Shown: positions 18,334 through 26,901 of the stretch, in pieces
Layout of the letters: every line of letters starts with the position of its first letter
How positions within the stretch are numbered: position 1 is the stretch's first letter
Assembly (NCBI RefSeq): GCF_034377285.1
Contig: NZ_CP139715.1
Span: 434,001 to 498,000 of the forward strand
Direction of reading: 5' to 3'
Origin: Thalassobaculum sp. OXR-137
GTDB lineage: Bacteria > Pseudomonadota > Alphaproteobacteria > Thalassobaculales > Thalassobaculaceae
DNA: 64,000 bases
Program-made: the position numbers and the translations under genes
Notes under the pieces: generated by a model
Databases searched by the model: none
The model's input: only the letters and a program-made list of their open reading frames with translations
Told to the model about the DNA's origin: nothing

Positions 18334-18555
18334 ATGACCAGAATGGTGACTGATAAGGCTTTTGCCCTTCTATCTCAATCTGTTGCCGACATTGTCGGCA
18401 ACGAGACCAAAATTGCGACGGCGCTCATGCGCGCCATCAACAGTGGGAGTTCGGTGGATCTGATGATGGCCCAGGCCTCGTTCGAGGATCTCGACGTTGC
18501 CACTCGGCGCCAGATTCACGGCCACGCCATGCGGCTGGCCGATACGATTCACTGA
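18334..18555 (+). CDS. Small hypothetical protein, 73 aa
   Basis: A 73-residue protein, MTRMVTDKAFALLSQSVADI followed by VGNETKIATALMRAINSGS and a helical rest ending RRQIHGHAMRLADTIH. It is predicted all-helical, soluble and without Cys. I do not recognise a family. Support for it being real: a GAGGGAAG Shine-Dalgarno just upstream, a possible promoter, codon use still GC3-biased, and an 11-bp-stem terminator behind it. It stands alone, transcribed divergently from the methyltransferase. The second Met (residue 4) is an alternative start. Confidence 0.6.
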   Translation: MTRMVTDKAFALLSQSVADIVGNETKIATALMRAINSGSSVDLMMAQASFEDLDVATRRQIHGHAMRLADTIH

Positions 18556-18632
18556 TCTGGGGGACGGATAACCAGATCCTCTGTTTTGTCGCTTTTGAAG
18601 GTGTCGCGGGATCCCCCACCCCCGCGATTCCG

Positions 18633-18667
18633 TTTCCCCGGCCAGCCTCCACAGGCGGCCGGGGAAA
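18633..18667. terminator. Hairpin terminator, 11-bp perfect stem
   Basis: TTTCCCCGGCC (18633-18643) pairs perfectly with GGCCGGGGAAA (18657-18667) across a 13-nt loop, in the gap between the small protein gene and the convergent TAXI gene. It has A/T ends on both sides and could terminate both strands. Confidence 0.7.
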
Positions 18668-18719
18668 CCCCTTTCCTGCCTCAGGCTCGGCGACGAAACC
18701 ACCGCTCCGGGCGTCACGG

Positions 18720-19745
18720 CTACTTCTTGTCCGCCTTCTCGAGATCGGCGTAGCAACGCTCCGCGCCGGCGTGCAGCGGTACGTTGACCCCGATCAGCGC
18801 CGAAGTCAGACGGACCTGCTTGCCGCCGGGATGCCCGCCGTCCAGCAGCGTGCGGGTGGCGTCGTTCCACAGCGCCTTGCAGACGGCGTAGACGAGGTCG
18901 TCCGGCGCGCCGGCGGTGGTGACCCACTGCGCGGTCACGCCGAATGTGTCGATCTCCTTCTGGTCGGGCCCGTACACCGTGGCCGGGATCGGCGCGCGGG
19001 TCAGAAACTCGTGACGCTCCAGCAGCGCGTCGACCGCGGGCCCGTCGAGCGGCACGATCCGGGCCTGTCGCGCCCGGATCAGATTGGCGACCGCGTTCGT
19101 CGGGACGCCGGCGACGATGAAGAAGGCGTCCAGTTCGTTCCGCGCCATCAGGCTCGCCGCCGGTCCCGGCTTCATATATTCGGCGATGACCCCGCCGGTT
19201 CCGATCCCGGCCGCCTCCAGCAGCCCGGTGGCCAGCAGCAGCGTGCCCGAGCCCGGCTCGTCCAGCGACACCCGCTGGCCGGCCAGATCCGCCAGGGTGG
19301 CGATATCGGTCTCCGCCCCGACCACGAGCTGCATGTGCTCGGCGTAGAGCGATGCGATCACCCGCAGGTCGGTCATGGGCTCGCGGCCGGCGAAGGCCCC
19401 CGTTCCGGTATAGGCTGCATGGATGACGTCGGACTGGGCGAAGCCGGAATCGATTTCGCCCCGCTCCATCGCCTCGATATTCGCCACCGATCCGTTGGAC
19501 GAGACGACGATCCCGATCAGGCCGGGAACGCCGCAGCTCCCTCCGGCCTCGCAGGCGCGCGAGCCGGGCGGACTGGAGATCGCGTTCCCGATGATGGAGC
19601 CGATCGGATAGTAAGTGCCGTTCACCCCGCCGGTGCCGATCCGGAAGAATTTCGGCTCCTGCGCCGCGCTGGCGGGCGGATCGACGGACACAAGAATGGC
19701 GGCGAACGACAGAAGGGCGACGGACAATCGGGTCAGGGTCGTCAT
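18720..19745 (-). CDS. TAXI family TRAP transporter solute-binding subunit
   Basis: A 341-residue periplasmic binding protein. Signal peptide about 1-27 (LSVALLSFAAILVSVDPPASAAQ), then the TAXI hallmark FFRIGTGGVNGTYYPIGSIIGNAIS, and downstream GEIDSGFAQSDVIHAAYTGTG and RVIASLYAEHMQLVV. TAXI proteins work with fused DctQM permeases in uptake of organic acids such as glutamate-type substrates. No permease gene is nearby, so this is an orphan subunit. A TlpA-like redox gene lies 48 bp upstream on the same strand. Confidence 0.9.
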   Translation of the reverse strand: MTTLTRLSVALLSFAAILVSVDPPASAAQEPKFFRIGTGGVNGTYYPIGSIIGNAISSPPGSRACEAGGSCGVPGLIGIVVSSNGSVANIEAMERGEIDSGFAQSDVIHAAYTGTGAFAGREPMTDLRVIASLYAEHMQLVVGAETDIATLADLAGQRVSLDEPGSGTLLLATGLLEAAGIGTGGVIAEYMKPGPAASLMARNELDAFFIVAGVPTNAVANLIRARQARIVPLDGPAVDALLERHEFLTRAPIPATVYGPDQKEIDTFGVTAQWVTTAGAPDDLVYAVCKALWNDATRTLLDGGHPGGKQVRLTSALIGVNVPLHAGAERCYADLEKADKK

Positions 19746-19793
19746 CTTTCTGCTTCGGCTCCCTCGGTCGGGTCACGGGATCGTTCGACGGCG

Positions 19794-20390
19794 CTATTGG
19801 AGATAGTAACGCACCAACTCCTTGGCACCGTCGGAATTCCATTCCGCATCGCCGAGAATCCGTCCCATCACCTTGCCGTCCGGCGAAATCAGAACCGTGG
19901 TCGGCAGGCCCGTCGCCTTCATCTCGCGGGCCAGGGCCCCCTTGGGATCGGCGGCGGTCTTCAGGTGCGTCACGTCGAGCCCGTCGAGAAACGGCTGCGC
20001 AACCTCCAGACCCTTGCGATCGATCGAGATGATCAGCACCCGGAACGCGTCGCTGCCGAGATCGACCTGCAATTCGTCCAGCGCGGGCAGCTCGCGGATG
20101 CAGGGCGCACACCAGGTGGCCCAGAAATTCACCAGTACCGTCTGCCCCGCGTAAGCGTCGAGGTTGATGCGCTCGCCGTCCGGGTCTAGGAAGTCGATGT
20201 CCGGTGCCGGCTGCGGATCGGCGAAGGCTTCCCACGCTCCGTAGCCGCCGGAAAACGCCGGCGGACCGGAAGCGGAGGCGACCGTCAGAATGGCCCCGCC
20301 CGCAGCGAGTGCCGCAACGAGACCGACGACCCCGCCAACCAGCGCCAGCCGCCGCGGCGACCAGGAAGAAAGCGAACCGAGAAACGCCAT
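19794..20390 (-). CDS. TlpA family membrane-anchored thiol:disulfide oxidoreductase
   Basis: A 198-residue thioredoxin-fold protein with one N-terminal anchor (about 15-38) and a periplasmic domain. The redox centre is WCAPC (Cys94, Cys97) after [19 protein letters not shown] carries the cis-Pro. TlpA-like proteins reduce apocytochromes or other periplasmic thiols. A tlpA-argH divergent pair is frequent in Alphaproteobacteria. Here the start ATG (20390-20388) shares bases with the argH ATG (20389-20391). A GGGAG Shine-Dalgarno for this gene lies inside argH. Confidence 0.9.
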   Translation of the reverse strand: MAFLGSLSSWSPRRLALVGGVVGLVAALAAGGAILTVASASGPPAFSGGYGAWEAFADPQPAPDIDFLDPDGERINLDAYAGQTVLVNFWATWCAPCIRELPALDELQVDLGSDAFRVLIISIDRKGLEVAQPFLDGLDVTHLKTAADPKGALAREMKATGLPTTVLISPDGKVMGRILGDAEWNSDGAKELVRYYLQ

Positions 20391-21795
20391 GACCGACTCT
20401 ACTCCCGCGAATTCAATGTGGGGCGGCCGCTTTGCCGCCGGACCGGCGGAAGCCATGGAACGGATCAACCCCTCCATCGACTTCGACCGTCGCCTCTGGC
20501 GCGAAGACATCCTGGGCTCGAAGGCGCATGCGGAGATGCTGACGGCTCAGGGCATCATCACAGCCGAAGATGGGGCGGCGATCGCCCAGGGTCTAGACGA
20601 CATCTGGGGCGAGATCGAGTCCGGGTCGTTCAAATTCTCGCACGCACTGGAAGATATCCACCTCAACGTCGAGAACCGGCTGCGCGAGAAAATCGGCGAT
20701 GCGGCCGGCCGTCTGCACACCGGACGCTCGCGCAACGACCAGATCGCCCTCGACATGAAGCTGTGGACCCGCGGCGCGGTCGACGCGCTGGAGGTCGAGC
20801 TGAAGGACCTGCAGGCCGCGCTGATCGAGCAGGCCGACCGGCATGCCGAGACCATCATGCCCGGCTTCACCCACCTGCAGCCGGCCCAGCCGGTCACCTT
20901 CGGCCACCACCTGCTGGCCTATGTGGAGATGATCGGCCGCGACCGCTCCCGGCTGGCCGATGCCCGCAGGCGGCTGAACGAGAGCCCGCTCGGTGCGGCG
21001 GCGCTGGCCGGCACCCCGTTCCCGATCGACCGCCACATGACCGCGTCCAAGCTCGGCTTCGACCGGCCGGCGGCGAACTCGCTCGACGCCGTCTCCGATC
21101 GCGATTTCGTGATGGAGGTGCTGGCCGCCGCCGGGATCTGCGCGGTGCACCTGTCGCGCCTGGCCGAAGAGCTGATCATCTGGACCACGCCGCAGTTCCG
21201 CTTCGTGAAGCTGTCCGACGCCTTCACCACCGGCAGCTCGATCATGCCGCAGAAGAAGAACCCGGACGGCGCCGAACTGGTGAAGGGCAAGGCCGGCCGC
21301 ATCCTGGCCGCCTTCACCGGCACCGCCATCGTGCTGAAGGGCCTGCCGCTGGCCTATGGCAAGGACATGCAGGAGGACAAGGAGCCGTGCTTCGACGCGG
21401 TCGACAATCTCGGCCTCTGCATCGCCTGCACCACCGGCATGATCCGCGACCTGCAGGCCAATCCGGACTCCATGCGCAAGGCCGTGGTCGCCGGCTTCCC
21501 GACCGCCACCGACCTCGCCGACTGGCTGGTGCGCGAGACCGGCATGCCATTCCGCGACGCCCACCATGTGACCGGCCGGGCGGTGAAGGCCGCCGAGGAG
21601 CGCGGTTGCGGGCTTGAGGATCTGCCGCTCGACGTGCTGCGCGAGATTCACCCGGCTATCGACGACCGCATCTATGGCGTGCTGTCGGTGGAGGCATCGC
21701 TCAACGCGCGGACGAGCTACGGCGGCACCGCCCCGGTGCGGGTCCGCGAACAGGTCGCCGAGGCCCGCAAGCGGTTCCTGGGCGACGGTTCCTGA
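20389..21795 (+). CDS. argH: Argininosuccinate lyase
   Basis: ArgH (468 aa) cleaves argininosuccinate to arginine and fumarate, the last arginine step. Typical segments: [20 protein letters not shown] near the start, [14 protein letters not shown] (about 109-122), [15 protein letters not shown], and the signature [12 protein letters not shown] with the catalytic Ser near 283-284. The ATG at 20389 overlaps the divergent tlpA start; an in-frame extension to 20290 is not supported by the family N-terminus. A small lipoprotein gene follows after 15 bp. Confidence 0.96.
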   Translation: MTDSTPANSMWGGRFAAGPAEAMERINPSIDFDRRLWREDILGSKAHAEMLTAQGIITAEDGAAIAQGLDDIWGEIESGSFKFSHALEDIHLNVENRLREKIGDAAGRLHTGRSRNDQIALDMKLWTRGAVDALEVELKDLQAALIEQADRHAETIMPGFTHLQPAQPVTFGHHLLAYVEMIGRDRSRLADARRRLNESPLGAAALAGTPFPIDRHMTASKLGFDRPAANSLDAVSDRDFVMEVLAAAGICAVHLSRLAEELIIWTTPQFRFVKLSDAFTTGSSIMPQKKNPDGAELVKGKAGRILAAFTGTAIVLKGLPLAYGKDMQEDKEPCFDAVDNLGLCIACTTGMIRDLQANPDSMRKAVVAGFPTATDLADWLVRETGMPFRDAHHVTGRAVKAAEERGCGLEDLPLDVLREIHPAIDDRIYGVLSVEASLNARTSYGGTAPVRVREQVAEARKRFLGDGS

Positions 21796-21810
21796 GACGG
21801 AGGATTGAGG

Positions 21811-21975
21811 ATGGACGAGACCCGCCGGACCCTGCTTCTCGCGCTGGCCGCCCTGGCCACCGGCGGTCTCGCCGCCTGCGGCAAGCGGGGCGATCCGAAC
21901 CCGCCCAAGGACAGACCCTCCCCCCATCCCCGCAGCTATCCGGCGCCGTACCAGACCAAGGTGCTGACGGAGTAG
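21811..21975 (+). CDS. lptM: LptM-like small lipoprotein
   Basis: A 54-residue lipoprotein too short for most gene callers: MDETRRTLLLALAALATGG then LAAC (lipobox, Cys about 24) and GKRGDPNPPKD, then a Pro-rich tail ending SYPAPYQTKVLTE. CGKRGDPxPP right after the lipid Cys is the LptM/YifL signature, associated with maturation of the LPS transporter LptD. Its place directly after argH is the usual alphaproteobacterial position. GAGGATTGAGG upstream contains the ribosome-binding site. lysA, which commonly follows, is missing. Confidence 0.85.
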   Translation: MDETRRTLLLALAALATGGLAACGKRGDPNPPKDRPSPHPRSYPAPYQTKVLTE

Positions 21976-22019
21976 GCGGTCCGGGGGAGAAAAGAGATAG
22001 CAGCCATTCCACTCTTTCT

Positions 22020-22130
22020 CACTCCCCGGACTTGTTCCGGGGCTACCCCGGCCGCCTTGGCGGGCGCCTGTGAGTTTCCTTTCGCGCCCGCCCCGGAGGA
22101 CGCCCTACCCCGGAACAAGTCCGGCGAGTG
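22020..22130. repeat. Nested palindromic repeat, family A copy 2, in a 388-bp gap
   Basis: Arms 22020-22042 and 22108-22130 are reverse complements with one mismatch around a 65-bp spacer that has its own GC-rich inverted segments. The element sits between lptM and the TIGR02302 gene, both plus strand. The remainder of the 21976-22363 gap has no convincing coding sequence; I looked for a lysA remnant and saw none. Confidence 0.88.
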
Positions 22131-22363
22131 GGCAATGGCCGGAGGAAATGGGCCGCGGAGAGATATCCGCCCTCGCCTCGAGCTGACGAACACATCCGCT
22201 TGAAACGCCGTCCCGGGACTTGACCCACCCGGGGCGCCGACCAACACTCCCTGTATCGGCGCCCGGTAGGCGGTCGCTTCGGAGCGGGTTCTGGCGATGG
22301 CAGGTTTATGCCGGCCGGAAGAAGCCACCGGCGCACCGGACGCCCCGACGATGGTGGAGACCC

Positions 22364-25072
22364 GTGGTGCGCAACCCGCAGACGCCGGACCGGTCGACGT
22401 TCAAAGAAGGTGCCGACCCGAGCGGCGTGCTTGCCGCCAAGCTCGCTCTGGCCAAGGCTGTGCTGGGCTGGGAGCGGCTATGGCCGTCGCTGTGGCCGCC
22501 CCTGGTGATCGCCACGCTGTTCATCGCGCTGGCGCTTATCGGCGTGCCGGGATGGATCGGCGACCTGACCTATGGCTGGGGGCACCTGACGCTGCTGGTC
22601 GCCCTCGGCGCCGCCTTCCTGTGGAGCCTGCGCCGCGGGGCACAGCGCTGGCAGCCCGCGACCCATGCGGACGCGGTGCGCCGGCTGGAGCGCGACAGCG
22701 GTCTGTCCCACCGGCCGCTCAGCAGCCTGGGTGACCGTCCGGCGGACGAGGCGAACTACATGGGCCTCGCCATCTGGCGCGCCCATCTCAAACGCGAGGC
22801 GGCCCGCCTGAAGGGTCTGAAGGTCGGCGCCCCGGAACCGAGCATGGCCCGGCTGGACCGCTACGGCCTGCGGGCCGGTCTCGCCTTCGCCCTGGTGCTC
22901 GGCCTCGCCATAGCCGCCGGCAATCCCGGCCAGCGGATCGCCCAGGCCTTCCAGCCGGATCTGCGGTCGCCCTATGCGGCGGCACCGCCGACTCTCGACG
23001 TCTGGATCAACCCGCCGGCCTATACCGGCCGCGTCCCCATGCTGCTGGCACGCGCCGTGGAGACGCAGGAGGGCGGTGCCGCGCCTGCCGCCGAGACACC
23101 GCCCGAACGTCTCGCCGTCCCGGTCGGCTCCGTCCTGCTCGCCAAGGTGAACGGCGGAGAGGGCACGCCCGAACTGGCCGTCGCCGAGGGCGAAGGGGAT
23201 CAGGCGCGCGAGACCGTCCGCCCGTTCGAGACCGTCGGCACCCGCGCCCATCAGATCGAGATGCCCATTGAGGCGGGGACCGCGCTGACCATCCGCCAGG
23301 ACGGCGACGACCTTGCCGGGTGGACGATCACCGTCGTGCCGGACCTGAAGCCGACCGTCTCCATGGCGGAACCGCCGGCCGCCACCGAGCGGGCGGCGCT
23401 GATGATCCATTTCGCCGCGTCCGACGATTACGGACTAGACGCGGTCGAGGCGCGGATCGACCGGCTCGACAGCCTGTCCGAAGTGGCCAGCGAGGCCCCG
23501 ATCGTCCTACCGCTGTCGTTGCCCGGTTCCGCGCCGGAGGCCGTCGACGCCAAGGACTACCACGACCTCACCCCCCATCCCTGGGCCGGACAGCCGGTGC
23601 GGATCACCCTGGTGGCCCGCGACGCCATCGGCCAGGAGGGGCTCAGCGAGCCTCTGACCATCATCCTGCCGGAGCGGCAGTTCACCCATCCGGTCGCCCA
23701 GGCCATCATCGAGCAGCGCAAGCGCCTGACCACCGAGCCCGGCGAGAAGGACGACATCGCCCAGGTGCTGATGTCCATCGCCGTGCGGCCGCATCACTAT
23801 TTCGAGGATCTCGTCACCTTTCTGGCCCTGCGCACCGCCGCCGGCCGCCTCGTCCTGAACGACGAGAGCCCGGAAATGGTCGAGGCCGTCCAGAAGCTGC
23901 TCTGGGACACCGCCCTGCGGGTCGAGGACGGCGAACTCTCCCTCGCCGAGCGCGAGCTGCGGGAGATCGAACGCAAGATCATGGACCTGCTGGCCGAGGA
24001 CAGCGTCGATCAGGCCGAACTGGACAAGCTCATGGACGAGCTGCGCCAGGCCATCGACAAGATGCTTCAGGCCATGGCCGAGCAGATGCAGGAAATGATG
24101 CGCAACGGCGAGCAGAACGCCGAGCAGATGCAGGAGGTCGACCCGAACCGCATCATCGAGCGCCAGGACCTGATGGACATGCTGGAGCGGGCCCGCGAAA
24201 TGGCCCAGGCCGGCGCCAAGGACGCGGCGCGCGAGATGCTCTCCCAGCTCCGCGAGCTGATGGAGAACCTGCGTGCCGGACGGCCGCAGATGATGTCGCC
24301 GGAACAGCTCGCCGCCCGCGAGATGATGCGCCAGCTCCAGGATCTGGCCGAGCAGCAGCAGCGGCTGATGGACGAGACCTTCAAGAACCACCAGCAGGAG
24401 CAGCAGTTCGGCAACCGGGGCCAGCAGAACCTGGGCAACCAGCCCTTCGGCAGCCAGCCCGGACAGCAGCCGGGCCAGCGCGGCGAACAGGGCCAGCCGG
24501 GCCAGCGTCCCGGCCAGGGCCAGAACGGGCAGGGCCAGAACGGCCAGGGTCAGTCGCCTCAAGGCATGAGCGCCGAACAGCTCGCCCAGATGCAGGAGCA
24601 GCTGCGCCGGCAGCTCGGCGAGTTCATGCGCAAGCTGGGCGAGGGCATGGGCCGGATCCCGCAGCCTTTCGGTCAGGCCGAGCGGGCGATGAAGGGGGCC
24701 AGCGACGCCCTGGGCCAGAGCCAGCCGGGCGACGCGGTGGGCCCGCAGGGGGACGCCATCGAGGCCCTTCAGGACGGCGCCCAGGCGCTGTCGGAGGCGA
24801 TGCAGCAACAGCAGCAGGCCGGCGGCGGTGCAGCCCCCACGCCCGGCGCCCAGGGCCGCGCCCAAGACGGGCAGATCCGCGATCCGCTGAACAACGACAG
24901 CGACGACAGCCAGGGCTACGCCACCGACGGCAATACCCGCCACGGCATTCCGGCGGAGAGCGACCTGCTGCGCTCGCGACGGATCTTCGACGAGCTGCGC
25001 CGGCGCTCCGGCGAGCGCGACCGGCCGGCCCAGGAACTGGACTATATCGACCGCCTGCTGAAGCGCTTCTGA
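22364..25072 (+). CDS. TIGR02302 family membrane protein
   Basis: A 902-residue protein of the alphaproteobacterial TIGR02302 family (function unknown). Two helices near the N-terminus (about 35-57 and 68-85) and one at about 163-183 anchor it; the middle (about 200-480) is a beta-rich, probably periplasmic region; residues about 520-690 are a long helical, Met/Gln/Glu-rich coiled-coil; then a low-complexity GQ-rich stretch (about 680-735) and a helical tail. GTG at 22364 after GGTGGAG is chosen; the frame is open back to 22220 with unlikely sequence. Context with cell-envelope genes suggests an envelope role, which is inference. Confidence 0.85.
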   Translation: MVRNPQTPDRSTFKEGADPSGVLAAKLALAKAVLGWERLWPSLWPPLVIATLFIALALIGVPGWIGDLTYGWGHLTLLVALGAAFLWSLRRGAQRWQPATHADAVRRLERDSGLSHRPLSSLGDRPADEANYMGLAIWRAHLKREAARLKGLKVGAPEPSMARLDRYGLRAGLAFALVLGLAIAAGNPGQRIAQAFQPDLRSPYAAAPPTLDVWINPPAYTGRVPMLLARAVETQEGGAAPAAETPPERLAVPVGSVLLAKVNGGEGTPELAVAEGEGDQARETVRPFETVGTRAHQIEMPIEAGTALTIRQDGDDLAGWTITVVPDLKPTVSMAEPPAATERAALMIHFAASDDYGLDAVEARIDRLDSLSEVASEAPIVLPLSLPGSAPEAVDAKDYHDLTPHPWAGQPVRITLVARDAIGQEGLSEPLTIILPERQFTHPVAQAIIEQRKRLTTEPGEKDDIAQVLMSIAVRPHHYFEDLVTFLALRTAAGRLVLNDESPEMVEAVQKLLWDTALRVEDGELSLAERELREIERKIMDLLAEDSVDQAELDKLMDELRQAIDKMLQAMAEQMQEMMRNGEQNAEQMQEVDPNRIIERQDLMDMLERAREMAQAGAKDAAREMLSQLRELMENLRAGRPQMMSPEQLAAREMMRQLQDLAEQQQRLMDETFKNHQQEQQFGNRGQQNLGNQPFGSQPGQQPGQRGEQGQPGQRPGQGQNGQGQNGQGQSPQGMSAEQLAQMQEQLRRQLGEFMRKLGEGMGRIPQPFGQAERAMKGASDALGQSQPGDAVGPQGDAIEALQDGAQALSEAMQQQQQAGGGAAPTPGAQGRAQDGQIRDPLNNDSDDSQGYATDGNTRHGIPAESDLLRSRRIFDELRRRSGERDRPAQELDYIDRLLKRF
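24418..24561 (+). repeat. In-gene GQ-rich low-complexity repeat
   Basis: Inside the TIGR02302 gene, repeated CAGGGCCAGAACGG-like units encode GQNGQGQNGQGQ and related Gly-Gln-Pro runs. Such tracts are prone to length change by slippage, so the linker may vary between strains. Confidence 0.75.
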
Positions 25073-25220
25073 AGCTGCGCCGCGCCGATCCGGCGCGCCG
25101 TCGGGCATGCGGCGTGTCGATGGGCCGCGTCTGCCCGGCGATCGCCGAGGATGACAGAACCGCCCCCGCTTCCTATGTGTTTACCTTGGAAACGGGATCG
25201 ATCTGCGAAGGGGCAGGCAT

Positions 25221-26204
25221 ATGGCACGACCGGAAGTCGACTGGGACGACGAGTACTCGGCTCCCAAACACCGCTTCCTGCCGGGCCGCGGATTTGCGCG
25301 GTTCAGTGGCTATACCCTGATCGTCCTGGCCGTCCTGATCGTCCTGTACTACCTGATCGGCGCCGTGGCGATGCACAGCATCGACGACGATCCGAACTTC
25401 CAGGCGATCAACGAGCCGGAGGGCGGCAGCCATTCGGTGGCGGTCACGGCGGCGCTGATCGAGCGCGAGGTCGATACCCATTTCTGGACGGCCAACGATC
25501 CGTTCTTCTATCCCTCGGCCCTGCTCGACAACACGCCGAACTACCAGCAGGGCATCGTCTACGCCCTGTCGCGCTTCACCATCGAGTTGGCCGACCAGAT
25601 CGGCCGGACCCGAGGGTCGTCCGAGGTGGACGCCGATCTGGATCGGGCGGCGGGCCTGCTGAAATACCCCGGCAACGTCTGGATCTTCGATCTCTCCACG
25701 TCGTTCCTGCCGACGCCCGCCTCGGAAAGCCAGTACCGGGCGGCGGCGCGCGCGCTCAAGGCCTATAACGAGCGTCTGGCGGCGGGCCAGGCGATCTTCG
25801 AGCGCCGCTCGGACAATCTGATCGCCACCCTCGACCGCATCGCCTCCGACCTCGGCTCGGCCTCGGCGACCCTGGACCAGCATCTGGCCAAGCCGCGGCC
25901 GCTGCTGGTCGACACCAAGGTCGACGACATCTTCTACGGGGTGAAGGGGCGGCTCTATGGCTACGCCATCGTGCTGCGGGAGCTCGGCCGCGACTTCGAC
26001 GGGGTGATCAAGGACCGCCAGCTCCGCCCGGCCTGGGACCAGATGATGCAGTCGCTCAACCAGGCGGCCATTCTCGATCCGGTGGTGGTGATGAACGGCG
26101 CGCCCGACGGCGCCTATTTCCCGAGCCACCTGGCGGTCCAGGGCTTCTACCTGCTGCGCGCCCGCACCCAGCTGCGCGAGATCACGAATATTCTGCTGAA
26201 GTAG
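25221..26204 (+). CDS. DUF2333 family membrane-anchored protein
   Basis: A 327-residue protein with a cytoplasmic N-terminus of about 27 residues, one membrane helix (about 30-50, GYTLIVLAVLIVLYYLIGAV) and a large, probably periplasmic helical domain. It matches the DUF2333 family, including DTHFWTANDPFFYPSALLDNTPNYQQGI and the C-terminal FYLLRARTQLREITNILLK. The family function is unknown. The gene is 148 bp after TIGR02302 on the same strand; TTTACC/AT-rich bases between may hold a promoter but no clear match is seen. Confidence 0.85.
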   Translation: MARPEVDWDDEYSAPKHRFLPGRGFARFSGYTLIVLAVLIVLYYLIGAVAMHSIDDDPNFQAINEPEGGSHSVAVTAALIEREVDTHFWTANDPFFYPSALLDNTPNYQQGIVYALSRFTIELADQIGRTRGSSEVDADLDRAAGLLKYPGNVWIFDLSTSFLPTPASESQYRAAARALKAYNERLAAGQAIFERRSDNLIATLDRIASDLGSASATLDQHLAKPRPLLVDTKVDDIFYGVKGRLYGYAIVLRELGRDFDGVIKDRQLRPAWDQMMQSLNQAAILDPVVVMNGAPDGAYFPSHLAVQGFYLLRARTQLREITNILLK

Positions 26205-26247
26205 GGAGCGGCTTCGGCCGCTCTTCCGCTATCTCCTTTTTCTTTCC

Positions 26248-26342
26248 CGACTTCCTGGACGGCCCGCAGGGCCGATCCAGGACCCTGGCACCAACGCCGG
26301 AACACGATCCTGGATCGGCCCTGCGGGCCGTCCAGGAAGTCG
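26248..26342. repeat. Nested palindromic repeat, family C copy 1
   Basis: Arms of 35 bp (26248-26282 and 26308-26342) are perfect reverse complements with a 25-bp spacer, the longest perfect inverted repeat in the window. Each arm is itself a hairpin, CTGGAcGGCCC paired with GGGCCgaTCCAG around GCA. It lies between the converging DUF2333 and 26374-26796 genes. Confidence 0.95.
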
Positions 26343-26373
26343 GTTTGGAGGGAAGGTGTGAAGAAGAAAGGCC

Positions 26374-26796
26374 CTAGGTCACCACATCCACGCCCGGCGG
26401 CCCGGTCCGACGGGCGGTATCCCTGTCCACGGTCTCCTGGACCGAGCGATAGCGCCGGGCCGCCTCGGCGCTGCCGGTGCGGCTCGCCGCGTCGCCGTCC
26501 TGGGCGAAGGACTGGGCGAGGAAGGTCGCGGCCGGTCTGCTGGCGAGGAGCGGACGGCGGAACGCCTCGCCGCGCTCGAGGAACGGATTGCCCCGGCTCT
26601 CCGGCCTTGGCTCGCTGCCGGTGACCGGGACGGCCACCGCGTCGCCGCCGGTCCGATCCGGGCGCCGCTGGCCACTCTCACCGGCTTGGACACGATCGGT
26701 TTCGGCACGCACATAGGGGACGACGGCGCGTCCGCCCGTCGGCACGGGGAGGTAGCTGGCCGGCAGCGGGCCGGGGCCGTCGACGGGCGAGACCAT
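26374..26796 (-). CDS. Hypothetical protein, 140 aa
   Basis: A 140-residue, largely disordered, Arg/Ala/Pro-rich protein. The only ordered-looking part is RPAATFLAQSFAQ and EAARRYRSVQETVDR near residues 86-124, a pattern I have a vague memory of in small Rhodospirillales proteins but cannot name. ATG at 26796 follows GGAGG at a good distance. It is on the minus strand downstream of phaR (106 bp), perhaps co-transcribed. It could be spurious, although the Shine-Dalgarno and lack of a competing frame favour it. Confidence 0.55.
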   Translation of the reverse strand: MVSPVDGPGPLPASYLPVPTGGRAVVPYVRAETDRVQAGESGQRRPDRTGGDAVAVPVTGSEPRPESRGNPFLERGEAFRRPLLASRPAATFLAQSFAQDGDAASRTGSAEAARRYRSVQETVDRDTARRTGPPGVDVVT

Positions 26797-26901
26797 GAGG
26801 TCCGGCCTCCATCAGGGATCGACAGCGCCAGTCTACCGCAGATTTGTTAAGAGAAAACCCGTGTGTGGATTCAAATCGAAGGTTAAAACCCGTTAACCAC
26901 G

